DNA from: JASFBA01 sp036172265
GTDB lineage: Bacteria > Chloroflexota > Chloroflexia > DTKN01
DNA length: 13,688 nucleotides
Direction: 5' to 3'
NCBI GenBank assembly: GCA_036172265.1
Contig: JASFBA010000092.1
Location: forward strand, 1-13,688
Below, piece by piece: positions 6,062 to 13,033 of the stretch (positions within the stretch are counted from its first letter, which is position 1; each line of letters opens with the position of its first letter). The position numbers and the translations under genes were made by a program. Under the pieces are notes generated by a model that saw only the letters and a program-made list of their open reading frames with translations, had not been told where the DNA came from and made no database searches.

Positions 6062-6797
6062 CCATAGCCTTTCTCCAGTCGGCCAGGAAGCGTTCGATGC
6101 CGATGTCGGTCAGGGGGTGCTGTACGGCCTTCATCAGGATGTCGTAGGGGACGGTGGCGATGTCGGCTCCGGCCAGGGCGGCCTCGGTGATGTGGCGGGG
6201 GTGGCGAATGCTGGCGGCGATGACGCGGGTCCCGATGCCGTAGCGGTCAAAGATCTCGGCCAGGCCGGCCACCACCTCCATGCCGTCGTGGCCGATGTCG
6301 TCGAGTCGCCCGACAAAAGGCGAGACGTAGGTGGCCCCGGCCGCCGCCGCCAGCAGCCCCTGGTTGACCGAGAAGCAGAGGGTGGCGTTGGTGGCGATCG
6401 CTTCCCCCTCGACGATCTGCCGGGCTCCTTCCACACCGGTAGGACAGTCCTTCTGGTGGGCGCAGCCATCGCAGATGCGGAAGGCGTCCACGGGGGTATC
6501 GGCCAGGCGGTGGATGACCTCCAGGCCGGCCGGGGTGATGGGCACCTTGATCACCACAAAGGGCGACCAGGTGGCCAGACGGGCCGCTTCCTCCACCATA
6601 GGGTCCGGCTCCAGGCTGACCACCTCGGCACTGATCGGCCCCTGGACGATGCGGCAGATCTCCTGGATGGTGGCCTTGAAGTCGGCCCCCTTTTCCTTGG
6701 CCATTAAGGAGGGATTGGTGGTGACCCCGGTGATCAAGCCCAGCCGGGCGGCATGGCGGATCTGCTCCACGTTGGCCGTATCGAGGTAGAGTTCCAT
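6054..6797 (-). CDS. fsa: Transaldolase / fructose-6-phosphate aldolase (TalC/FSA subfamily) with a Cys-containing insertion
   Basis: The 247-residue product begins MELYLDTANVEQI, the classic start of the small TalC/FSA transaldolases, and contains ITGVTTNPSL, VVIKVPITPAGL with the Schiff-base Lys84, and ATYVSPFVGRLDDIGHDGM. The reaction is transfer of a dihydroxyacetone unit or aldol cleavage of fructose 6-phosphate in the non-oxidative pentose phosphate pathway. Between HRLAD and the NATLCFS strand (residues ~99-134) is an insertion that contains CDGCAHQKDC (Cys109, 112, 118) and is absent from the ~215-residue enzymes I know. ATG 6797 was chosen because AAGGAGG is five bases upstream. It likely forms a transcript with glpX from the promoter at 6837-6865. 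The exact substrate choice between FSA and transaldolase cannot be decided. Confidence 0.9.
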   Translation of the reverse strand: MELYLDTANVEQIRHAARLGLITGVTTNPSLMAKEKGADFKATIQEICRIVQGPISAEVVSLEPDPMVEEAARLATWSPFVVIKVPITPAGLEVIHRLADTPVDAFRICDGCAHQKDCPTGVEGARQIVEGEAIATNATLCFSVNQGLLAAAAGATYVSPFVGRLDDIGHDGMEVVAGLAEIFDRYGIGTRVIAASIRHPRHITEAALAGADIATVPYDILMKAVQHPLTDIGIERFLADWRKAMGR

Positions 6798-6836
6798 CTG
6801 AACCTCCTTGGGGGTTATTCTGGAAAGGTCGGGGAT

Positions 6837-6865
6837 ATTGTAGCACAAATCGGGACGATTGTCGA
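6837..6865 (-). promoter_or_regulatory. Promoter for the transaldolase-glpX operon
   Basis: On the minus strand TCGACA (complement of 6860-6865) and TACAAT (complement of 6837-6842) are spaced by 17 bases, with TG one base before the -10 box (an extended -10). Transcription would start near 6830, about 33 bases before the start codon at 6797. Confidence 0.6.
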
Positions 6866-6899
6866 GGAAGGTTCGGGCTGGGGTAGGCAAAACGGGTTC

Positions 6900-6928
6900 T
6901 TGCATAGCCGGTGGAAATGTAGTAGAAT
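6900..6928 (+). promoter_or_regulatory. Promoter for the GNAT acetyltransferase gene
   Basis: TTGCAT (6900-6905) and TAGAAT (6923-6928) are separated by exactly 17 bases on the plus strand. Transcription would start near 6935, about 67 bases before the ATG at 7002. The promoter diverges from that of the transaldolase operon within the ~200-bp gap. Confidence 0.55.
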
Positions 6929-7001
6929 GACGGCCGGGATGGAATATGCCGTTACGGGCCCGGGCCTTGGCCCAAAGTGCACCGACGTCAAGGAGGCCTC
7001 C

Positions 7002-7568
7002 ATGCTAGAGAAAATCGCCGTCTACCGTCGGTTGGTCAGACTGAACGACGGTCAAACCGTCTTGCTGCGTCCCCTGGTGCGAGAGGACCGCGAACTTCTG
7101 GTTGCCCTCTTCCGTACCGCCACCCCTGAGGACCGCCGCTTCCTCAAACACGACATCGCCGACGAGGCCCTGGTGCGCTCCTGGGCCGACAACATAGATT
7201 ACCAGCGGGTGTTGCCGATCGTGGCCGAACTCGGGGGACGCATCGTCGGCGAGGCCACCCTGCACTTTGGCAAACGGGCCACCCGACACGTGGGTGAGGT
7301 GCGCATCTACCTGGAGCCGGCCATCCGCGGCCGCGGCCTGGGCACGATTATGCTCAAGGAACTCATCGCCCTGGCCCGTCAGGCCGAACTCCACTACGTC
7401 CTGGCCCAGGTTGTGCTGGACCAAACCGAGGTGATCAAGGCCTTCCAGAACCTGGGCTTCAAAATGGAGGCTACCATTCGGGATTACTTTATGACAGAGG
7501 ACGGGAAAACCCACAACGTGGTCATCCTCCTCCTCCCCCTCCTGACGGAGACCCGCTACGAGTTCTAG
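7002..7568 (+). CDS. GNAT-family N-acetyltransferase
   Basis: This 188-residue cytoplasmic protein has a GNAT fold: an N-terminal TVLLRPLVREDRE strand-helix (residues 19-31), the acetyl-CoA-binding motif A VRIYLEPAIRGRGLGTIMLK (100-119, R/Q-x-x-G-x-G/A loop), and an HYVLAQVVLDQTE/AFQNLGFK core near 131-154. The substrate (protein, amine or small molecule) cannot be told. The ATG at 7002 is preceded by AAGGAGG at five bases. Its 3' end overlaps the 3' end of coaE by 47 bases, on opposite strands. No co-operonic partner exists on its strand. Confidence 0.87.
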   Translation: MLEKIAVYRRLVRLNDGQTVLLRPLVREDRELLVALFRTATPEDRRFLKHDIADEALVRSWADNIDYQRVLPIVAELGGRIVGEATLHFGKRATRHVGEVRIYLEPAIRGRGLGTIMLKELIALARQAELHYVLAQVVLDQTEVIKAFQNLGFKMEATIRDYFMTEDGKTHNVVILLLPLLTETRYEF

Positions 7569-8169
7569 CCAGGCGACGCTTCTGCATGGCCGCCCAGGCG
7601 GAGCGTACCTGCGCTCGGGCCTCCTCCGGCGTTCCGCGATTGTCAATGACCACATCCGCCCGGGCGACCTTTTCTTCCTGCGGCGGCTGGGCGCGGATAC
7701 GCAAAAGTGCCTCCTCCCGGCTCCATCCCCGATATTCCATCAGACGGCGCAGTTGCTCTTCCTCCGGGCAGGTGACCACCCAGACCTCGTCGCAACGGTC
7801 GGCGATGCCGGCCTCGATGAGTTTGATGGCATCCACAACCGCCACTTCCTCCCGCACCTGCGCCAGCCATTCCTCGGTACAGGCCAGCACGGCCGGATGA
7901 ACGATGGCCTCCAGCCGGGCCAGGGCCTGGGGGTCGGCAAAGACGATTTCCCCCAGCGCCCGGCGGTCAATCTCCCCATCCGGCCGCAGGATGCCTTTGC
8001 CAAAGGCGGCTACGATGGCCCGGTGTACCGCCGTCCCCCGCCGCATCGCCCGATGGGCTACTTCATCGGCATCGAGCACGGCCGCGCCCAGCCGCCCGAG
8101 TTCGCGCAAGACGGTGCTCTTGCCACAGGCGATGTTGCCGGTCAGGCCGATCAGGTAGGGACGAGACAT
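7522..8169 (-). CDS. coaE: Dephospho-CoA kinase
   Basis: This 215-residue enzyme performs the last step of coenzyme A synthesis, ATP-dependent phosphorylation of dephospho-CoA. The P-loop GLTGNIACGKST (residues 8-19) and DADEVAHRA (33-41) match the family, as does the end of the core, PPQEEKVARADVVIDN. A six-Gly tail (SPSGGGGGG) follows, encoded antisense to the last codons of the GNAT gene. ATG 8169 was taken as start, giving the canonical N-terminus; GTG 8181 overlaps the stop of the preceding gene (GTGA) and adds four residues. Neither has a well-spaced ribosome site, so coupling to the upstream gene is likely. It is the last gene of the minus-strand run. Confidence 0.93.
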   Translation of the reverse strand: MSRPYLIGLTGNIACGKSTVLRELGRLGAAVLDADEVAHRAMRRGTAVHRAIVAAFGKGILRPDGEIDRRALGEIVFADPQALARLEAIVHPAVLACTEEWLAQVREEVAVVDAIKLIEAGIADRCDEVWVVTCPEEEQLRRLMEYRGWSREEALLRIRAQPPQEEKVARADVVIDNRGTPEEARAQVRSAWAAMQKRRLARTRSGSPSGGGGGG

Positions 8170-8177
8170 CTCCGAAC

Positions 8178-9140
8178 TCACGGGGTCGGCTGCGGGTAGG
8201 GAACCTGAGGGGAAATTGCCCCCCTCAACGCCGAAAGAGAAAAGCGGGAAACGATCTCCGGAGTATGCAGAAACGGATTGGGCCGAAGGACGACTTCTTG
8301 CCCCGGCCACCAGGCCATGAGGCAGAAGGCGCCGTTCACCCAGATGTTGCCCGGTTCCGTCCACTTTTCCCCATACTGAGAGAGCACTTCCCGCGGCACC
8401 GGCCAGGCCACCGGTTCTGCCAGAAGGCGCGGGAAATCCGGAAGCGGAGCGGTCAAGGTAAAGCGGACGGTGGCCTCGTCCAGCGTCGCTATACCCAGGG
8501 GCGCCGCCTCATCTCCCTGAACGTGCTCTCGCGCTCCGGCAATGGGGAAGAGGAGTTCGGCATAGGGGGCGCCGGTCTCCGGGCGCAGGGCCCGTTCGAT
8601 GGCGAAGAGGACGTCGCCGGCGGTGACTTCCCTCTGGGGGTAGTAGGTGTCCACTCCGGAGCCGGGAAGGCAACGCACCCAGGTTACACCCCGGCGCAGG
8701 TAGAAGGTATAGGCCAGGCCATCGGCGGAGACCTCCCACGATTCGGCCAGGATCGGCACGACCTCCTGGGCCTTTTCGTCCCACAGGGTCAGGCCGAGGA
8801 AGAGGAGGCGGGGGACGGTGGCATCTTGGGCCAAGGCTGGGTCGAGGATGCCGCTTGGTTCCGGCAGCGAATAAACTTCGGTCGAAAGGCTGGAGGAGGT
8901 GTCCGGTCTCGGATATGGGGAAGTGGAGATTCGGGGGGTGACGCGGCGAACGGCGAACGGGGGAGCGAGGGAAGGGGAGGTAGGGATGGGGGGGAGTGGG
9001 AGCGAGGGAGAGGGGCCGGCCGGCCTTTTTTCCCGCGCCTGCTGCGCAACCAACGCGGAGAAGAGGGCCAGCCCCAGGAGGGCCAGGACACCCCCAAAGG
9101 CCAACGTCTGCAGCCAGCGTTCGCGGCGTTCCCCCTTCAT
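8178..9140 (-). CDS. Membrane-anchored N-terminal half of a family 5 (OppA-like) solute-binding protein
   Basis: The 320-residue protein starts with a positively charged segment and one hydrophobic helix (residues ~12-33), with no lipobox cysteine, then a Pro/Ser/Thr-rich linker (~40-85). Residues ~88-290 match the first half of family 5 peptide/nickel-binding proteins: LDPALAQDATVPRLLFLGLT, PILAESWEVSADGLAYTFYL, VTAGDVLFAIERAL and WVNGAFCLMAWWPGQEV. Typical members have ~500-600 residues; here the second lobe is missing and the end is an unrelated Pro-rich tail. No permease genes are adjacent. The start overlaps the DHH stop in ATGA, and the stop lies within a GTGA next to coaE. It may be a degraded gene or a real short anchored form. 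Confidence 0.85.
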   Translation of the reverse strand: MKGERRERWLQTLAFGGVLALLGLALFSALVAQQAREKRPAGPSPSLPLPPIPTSPSLAPPFAVRRVTPRISTSPYPRPDTSSSLSTEVYSLPEPSGILDPALAQDATVPRLLFLGLTLWDEKAQEVVPILAESWEVSADGLAYTFYLRRGVTWVRCLPGSGVDTYYPQREVTAGDVLFAIERALRPETGAPYAELLFPIAGAREHVQGDEAAPLGIATLDEATVRFTLTAPLPDFPRLLAEPVAWPVPREVLSQYGEKWTEPGNIWVNGAFCLMAWWPGQEVVLRPNPFLHTPEIVSRFSLSALRGAISPQVPYPQPTP

Positions 9141-10234
9141 CCGCCGCTCCCCTCCTGTATCATCACCTCCGGCCCAAAGCCCAGTTGCCGCAGGAGTTCG
9201 TTCCAGGCAGCGATGGGGATGACCCCGCCGGAGGCCTGGTCATGCCCGTAGCCGAAGTAGCCCTCGGCCAGGTCCAGGTCTATGGAGCGGAAAAAGTCGA
9301 GCAGATTATATTGCCCCGAACTGCGAGCGCTGAAGGTGACCCGGCCGGGGAGATACCCCTCGTTGGCGACGATAACGATATAGCGAGGCAGGCGGGTCCG
9401 CCAGATCTGGGCTACCAGGGGATGGATAAGGCAGGGGCTGTTCACCCGCACTAGGGCCACCTCCCGGCTGAAAACAGGTGCCGCCTTTTTCCCTTCGCTA
9501 AAGGCGGCGCCCACTTCGCGGCGGTAGGCCCACAGGCGCGCCCCCTCCGGGGTGCTTTCGTCGGCGATGTCACGGGGGTGGCGGGCCTTGAGGATAGCCT
9601 GGAGGGCCGTTTCCGTATCGTGGGCGGCACTCCTCCGGGCCGCGTTGACCAGCGTGGTGGCCTCGCGCAGCCACTTGGCCGTATAACGCTTCCGGGCCGC
9701 CGGGAGAAGGGCAAAGGGGGCATCGTCCCCCAGGTCGCTCAGGGTGCCCATTGCCGCCACCCAGTCCAGGTCGTCCACCGGGGCCAGGGAAGCGGCCAGC
9801 CACCAGGCCAGGAGGGAGGAGGTAGGGACGGGCTGCCAGGTGTAGGAGGAGATGAGGATGCCGCCTTCGGGGACGCCCAGGGGGCGATGGTGGTCTACGA
9901 AGAGGGTGGGGACGCCGGGGAGCACCGGTTCGGCCTTGCAGCCCAGGTCTACCACCAGAAGGCAAAGTGGGGCAGCCTCCTCGAGGGCCTGGCGGGTACC
10001 GCGGGTATAGGCGTGTTCCCCTTTGCCGGTGATGAGGAGGCGAAGTCGGGAGCGGCCGGCCCGTTGGAGGGCGGTATAGAGGATGGCCCCGGCGCAAAGG
10101 CCGTCGGCATCGGCGTGGGAAAGGACCAGGAGGGGGGCATCGCGGGGAACCGCCTGAAGGAAAGAGAGGAAGGCTTGAGAGGCGGCCGGGAAATCGGGAA
10201 AATCGGAACAGTCCCGAAGGGTGGGTTCGGCCAT
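9137..10234 (-). CDS. DHH family phosphoesterase
   Basis: This 365-residue protein has the metal-binding motifs of the DHH superfamily: SHADADGLCAG (residues 39-49, His40, Asp42, Asp44), Asp96 in VVDLG, DHH at 114-116, and Asp167 in LSDLGDD. A DHHA1 C-terminal domain ends with GYGHDQASGGVIP (328-340). Related enzymes include RecJ, NrnA nanoRNase and cyclic dinucleotide phosphodiesterases; this length and architecture fit a stand-alone exonuclease/phosphatase of unknown substrate. The start codon has GAGGAGG five bases upstream, lies 35 bases after the TPR gene's stop, and its own stop overlaps the next gene by four bases. Confidence 0.92.
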   Translation of the reverse strand: MAEPTLRDCSDFPDFPAASQAFLSFLQAVPRDAPLLVLSHADADGLCAGAILYTALQRAGRSRLRLLITGKGEHAYTRGTRQALEEAAPLCLLVVDLGCKAEPVLPGVPTLFVDHHRPLGVPEGGILISSYTWQPVPTSSLLAWWLAASLAPVDDLDWVAAMGTLSDLGDDAPFALLPAARKRYTAKWLREATTLVNAARRSAAHDTETALQAILKARHPRDIADESTPEGARLWAYRREVGAAFSEGKKAAPVFSREVALVRVNSPCLIHPLVAQIWRTRLPRYIVIVANEGYLPGRVTFSARSSGQYNLLDFFRSIDLDLAEGYFGYGHDQASGGVIPIAAWNELLRQLGFGPEVMIQEGSGG

Positions 10235-10269
10235 CGTTTCCTCCTCGTGGGGCCTCCTGCGGAGTTGCC

Positions 10270-11475
10270 CTACATCTTTCCCAGCAATTTCCTCAGCGAT
10301 TCCACCAATTCCCCGTCCGGCTCCCGGCCTAGGGCCCGGCAGGCACGCAGGTAGTTATCCCGCATTGTTTGCATCCAATCCCGAAAGGCCTGCGGATAGG
10401 CCCGGAAGAAGGGGAGCAGCGTACGCACCGCCTCCTCATACGCCGCCAGCGCCTCCTCCCGCCGCCCCAGGGCGGAAAGCATCGCCCCCAGGTTGTTGAG
10501 GCTCATCGCCAGGTCGGGGAGGAAGGCCGGGGGGTTGGCCGCCGCCAGGTCCCGGTAGTGCGCCACCGCTTCTTCCGTGGCCCGAAGCGCCTCCTCCCGC
10601 CGCCCCAGGTCCGAAAGCATTGCCCCCAGGTTGTTGAGGCTTGCGGCCAGGGCGGGGAGGAAGGCCTGGGGGCTGCTGTGTGCTAACCCCCGATAGAGGT
10701 CGGTCGCCTGTTGCTGGAACGTGCTCGCTCTTTCTCGCTCACCCAGTGCGGAATAAATGGCCGCCAGTTCCTGGCAGAGGAGAGCAATACCGGGCAGGTT
10801 GGGTTTTTCGGCCGTTCGCTCCCGCTGTAAGCGGTTCTCGTACAGGCCAGCGCGCCGCTTCAGTTCCTCGCTGGGGAGGCCACGGAGATGGCCTCTTTCC
10901 CGGCCGGTTATTTCCAGGGTAACCATGCCCTTTATCTCGGTAAGGGGCGGCAACTCGTCCAGATAGAAGATGCCGCTCCGGGCAGCAAACAGGTCGGCGG
11001 CCTGCTGGATGACCTGCCCCAGAGTGCTGCGGTTCAGCCAGAAAACCAGCGGCCATCCTCTCTCCCTCAACCGTTCCCGCTCCAGATTGAGGGTGCGCAG
11101 CACACGCGACGCCTCTTCAGCCCGTCTCCGCAGCGGCGCATCCTCCGGCAAGAAGGGGAACTCCATCCCCGCTTCCTCCAGCCCCCGCATCACCACAAAA
11201 CCAACTCGGAGAGGTGGTGTCGTATCGGTGCGGCCTCCGATCTGGGTAGCCAGATCGGGTTGCTTGGGCGAGAGTTCCATCTCCAGCACCTCCCGCCCCT
11301 GCGCCTCCAGGTGTTGGCGCACCTCGCGCATCCGTTGCTGACATGTGGCTTCCGATTCACAGACGGCGAAGAAAATAGCGGCATCATTGGAGAGATCAAG
11401 CGCTTCGCACAGCAGGGTCAATGCCTGCTCCGCTTCCCAGGTCGGGGCTTCACCCGGCTTTCTTTCCCGATTCAT
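10270..11475 (-). CDS. TPR protein with a degenerate ATPase-like N-terminal domain
   Basis: The 401-residue protein has an N-terminal domain (about 30-195) with AIFFAVCESEATCQQRMREV, then VLRTLNLERERLRERGWPLV, then NRSTLGQ and FAARSGIFYLDE. This order resembles the non-canonical AAA/STAND-like domain found in bacterial TPR receptors; no Walker A motif is visible. TPR-type repeats follow from about 230: a degenerate unit and 46-residue units with SLNNLGAMLSxLGRREEAL, ending with a conserved capping segment (RDWMQTMRDNYLRACRALG). The ATG at 11475 overlaps the ATPase gene's last 26 bases, coupling translation; an in-frame upstream start would lie deep in that gene. The C-terminal coding DNA is nearly identical to that of the TPR gene at the right edge. 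Confidence 0.85.
   Translation of the reverse strand: MNRERKPGEAPTWEAEQALTLLCEALDLSNDAAIFFAVCESEATCQQRMREVRQHLEAQGREVLEMELSPKQPDLATQIGGRTDTTPPLRVGFVVMRGLEEAGMEFPFLPEDAPLRRRAEEASRVLRTLNLERERLRERGWPLVFWLNRSTLGQVIQQAADLFAARSGIFYLDELPPLTEIKGMVTLEITGRERGHLRGLPSEELKRRAGLYENRLQRERTAEKPNLPGIALLCQELAAIYSALGERERASTFQQQATDLYRGLAHSSPQAFLPALAASLNNLGAMLSDLGRREEALRATEEAVAHYRDLAAANPPAFLPDLAMSLNNLGAMLSALGRREEALAAYEEAVRTLLPFFRAYPQAFRDWMQTMRDNYLRACRALGREPDGELVESLRKLLGKM
10337..10422 (-). repeat. 86-bp block identical to 13098-13183 (TPR gene C-terminal end)
   Basis: The DNA at 10337-10422 equals that at 13098-13183 without a mismatch, and the flanking sequences on both sides stay highly similar (about 10270-10660 against 13034-13460). 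The block encodes the capping segment after the last TPR. DNA-level identity, including silent positions, points to recent duplication or gene conversion between the two TPR genes. Confidence 0.9.
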
Positions 11476-12730
11476 TTCCCCATTCCTCCACCAACGGACG
11501 GACGATGGGGTGCACAGCCCACCAGACATCGCCACCGTTGTATTCCAGGAGGCTCAAGTTGTGGATCAATTCCTGCACGATCGGGGTCTGAAAGAATCGT
11601 CCGCCCTGATGAATCCGCCAGAGTTCCCGATAATGCTCCTCGGTGAGGAGCCCCCGGTAGGCATTGCGTACCTGACGGGCGGCGTATTCCACATCGTCCA
11701 CCTGGATCGGGCCCTGATCGCCCCGACGGCGTGCCCTCATCAGAGCGCTCCGGGTCAACGATACCAATTCTTTGAGCACTCCACCGGAGAATTCTATCAA
11801 TCGCTCCCTGGCTTCCGGAGAGATGAGAGCCGCTTCCATACGACGGTTGAGCACCTCTTGCAGTGCCTCCCGGCCCTCCTGGCAGAGAGAGCCATCCCTT
11901 TCCCAGACTTTTATATTGGGCAAAATGAACCAGCGCGAGAACGAGAGGCGCACCTGTTGAAAGTCGTTGTTATGGTAGAGGGCAAAGGGAACGGTGTAGA
12001 TGACACGGCATCGGGGTGCTAAAAGGGCGTTGGCACCATGCAGGAAAAGGTCACAGGCCTGCTTGAGATTGTAGACCTTATCCAGGCCGTCCACAATCAC
12101 CAGGATAGGGCGCCCGCTCTTGTGGCGGATATCTTCCAGCAGGTCGTTCAATCTTTTGATGAGGTCTGCGAGATTGGCCTGGGCCTGGGCGCGCACGGTT
12201 TGCCGGCGAGGGGATGCGGTACTGAGGCTGAGGCTGACGCTGGCAATCGCCATATTCAATTCCGCGCCCACCTCGCTCTGAAAACGCCGTCGTTCATCCT
12301 CCTCCAGGATATGAGTTTCGTACCAGAAGAGCAAAGCCTCCCACTTCTTCTCATCCGGGCGGTCCTTCATCGCTTGCGCGTGGCGGAAGACCTGTAACCC
12401 CACGCTGACCAGCAGATCGGCGTAGTCAAGATCGCCCAGATTGAGCAGTTTTTCAACATCAAAGCGGATCACCGTGTGGGTATCACTGAACTTCTCTTCC
12501 AGCCGCGCCAACTCGGTCGTCTTGCCGCTGCCCCGGAGGCCGGTGAAAATGGTCTTATCGTCTTCTCGGGACTCCAGCAGGAGTTCTTCCACCAGTGGAT
12601 CAATGCTGGCCTCCTCCGGACGCTCGGCATAAAAACGGCGCAGGTCTTCACCCTCCAGAGGACGGAGTGGGTCAAAGAGGGTGTAAGCCTCTCTGAGACC
12701 GGAAGCCTTGTTGAAAATGCTCACAGACAT
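11450..12730 (-). CDS. P-loop ATPase (STAND/Orc-like) paired with a TPR protein
   Basis: This 426-residue protein begins MSVSIFNKASGLREAYTLFD and contains a Walker A GLRGSGKT (residues 64-71) and Walker B ILVIVDGLDKV (209-219, Asp214 and Asp217). Between them lies a ~90-residue helical insertion with charged segments (135-200). An ISPEARERLIEFSGGVLKEL segment (303-322) looks like the AAA/STAND lid. The C-terminal ~375-415 (IHNLSLLEYNGGDVWWAVHP) resembles a winged-helix end. No effector domain or transmembrane helix is seen. The ATG has AGGAGGAGGT directly upstream. The downstream TPR gene starts inside its last codons. I recognise no precise family; it is likely a regulator or sensor ATPase acting with the TPR partner. 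Confidence 0.85.
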   Translation of the reverse strand: MSVSIFNKASGLREAYTLFDPLRPLEGEDLRRFYAERPEEASIDPLVEELLLESREDDKTIFTGLRGSGKTTELARLEEKFSDTHTVIRFDVEKLLNLGDLDYADLLVSVGLQVFRHAQAMKDRPDEKKWEALLFWYETHILEEDERRRFQSEVGAELNMAIASVSLSLSTASPRRQTVRAQAQANLADLIKRLNDLLEDIRHKSGRPILVIVDGLDKVYNLKQACDLFLHGANALLAPRCRVIYTVPFALYHNNDFQQVRLSFSRWFILPNIKVWERDGSLCQEGREALQEVLNRRMEAALISPEARERLIEFSGGVLKELVSLTRSALMRARRRGDQGPIQVDDVEYAARQVRNAYRGLLTEEHYRELWRIHQGGRFFQTPIVQELIHNLSLLEYNGGDVWWAVHPIVRPLVEEWGNESGKKAG

Positions 12731-12762
12731 ACCTCCTCCTGAGGTTGGCCAGAGAATAGCCT

Positions 12763-12805
12763 AAAAACCCGGCAAGTTCACAACAGCCTCCGGAAATTGC
12801 CGGGT
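12763..12805 (-). terminator. Intrinsic-terminator-like hairpin in the ATPase leader (possible attenuator)
   Basis: On the minus strand a 9-bp perfect stem (12797-12805 paired with 12767-12775) encloses a 21-base loop and is followed by an uninterrupted T-run (complement of 12763-12767) in the transcript. It lies downstream of the promoter -10 and upstream of the ATPase ribosome site. It may terminate read-through from the TPR gene, or act as an attenuator of the ATPase operon. Confidence 0.65.
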
Positions 12806-12817
12806 GATTACGCCCCC

Positions 12818-12823
12818 ATTATA
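12818..12823 (-). promoter_or_regulatory. Extended -10 promoter for the ATPase-TPR-DHH operon
   Basis: The minus strand reads TGCTATAAT: a perfect TATAAT (complement of 12818-12823) with an extended -10 TG. The hexamer 17 bases upstream (TTGCTG) is only a weak -35. Transcription would start near 12811, about 80 bases before the ATPase start, just upstream of the hairpin. Confidence 0.6.
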
Positions 12824-12888
12824 GCAAAAGCAGGACGCAACAGCAAACCAAACCGAGGCGGCTCAGAAAGTGATGTCCCCCGCCCGGG

Positions 12889-13011
12889 TCAGGTGGCCGT
12901 CACCTTGCCCGCCCTGCCTGCTTTCAGTTCCTCCTCCGGCCCTTCCCCCGCCTCCCGGCAGGCGCGAAGGCAACCCTCCCGCAGCAGCGGCCAGTTCACC
13001 GCAGGCGCCAC
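12889..13011 (-). pseudogene. Possible remnant of a TPR-gene C-terminal cap
   Basis: A 40-residue frame (GTG at 13011 to TGA 12889-12891) contains LREGCLRACREAGEGPEEEL. It lines up with the cap of the two TPR proteins (MRDNYLRACRALGREPDGEL): seven of thirteen core positions agree, including LRACR and G-x-x-P. It lies right after the stop of the TPR gene at the window edge and lacks upstream TPR units. It could be a decayed third copy. A chance match is possible, so confidence is low. The rest of 12731-13033 holds only the regulatory elements listed. Confidence 0.35.
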
Positions 13012-13033
13012 GGGCCGTAGGACATGGCTTGCC

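Noticed and set aside
8265..9251. 328-residue plus-strand frame
   Set aside because: It is antisense to the solute-binding protein gene, has no recognisable domain, and its Gly/Arg-rich sequence is typical of opposite-strand frames in GC-rich DNA.
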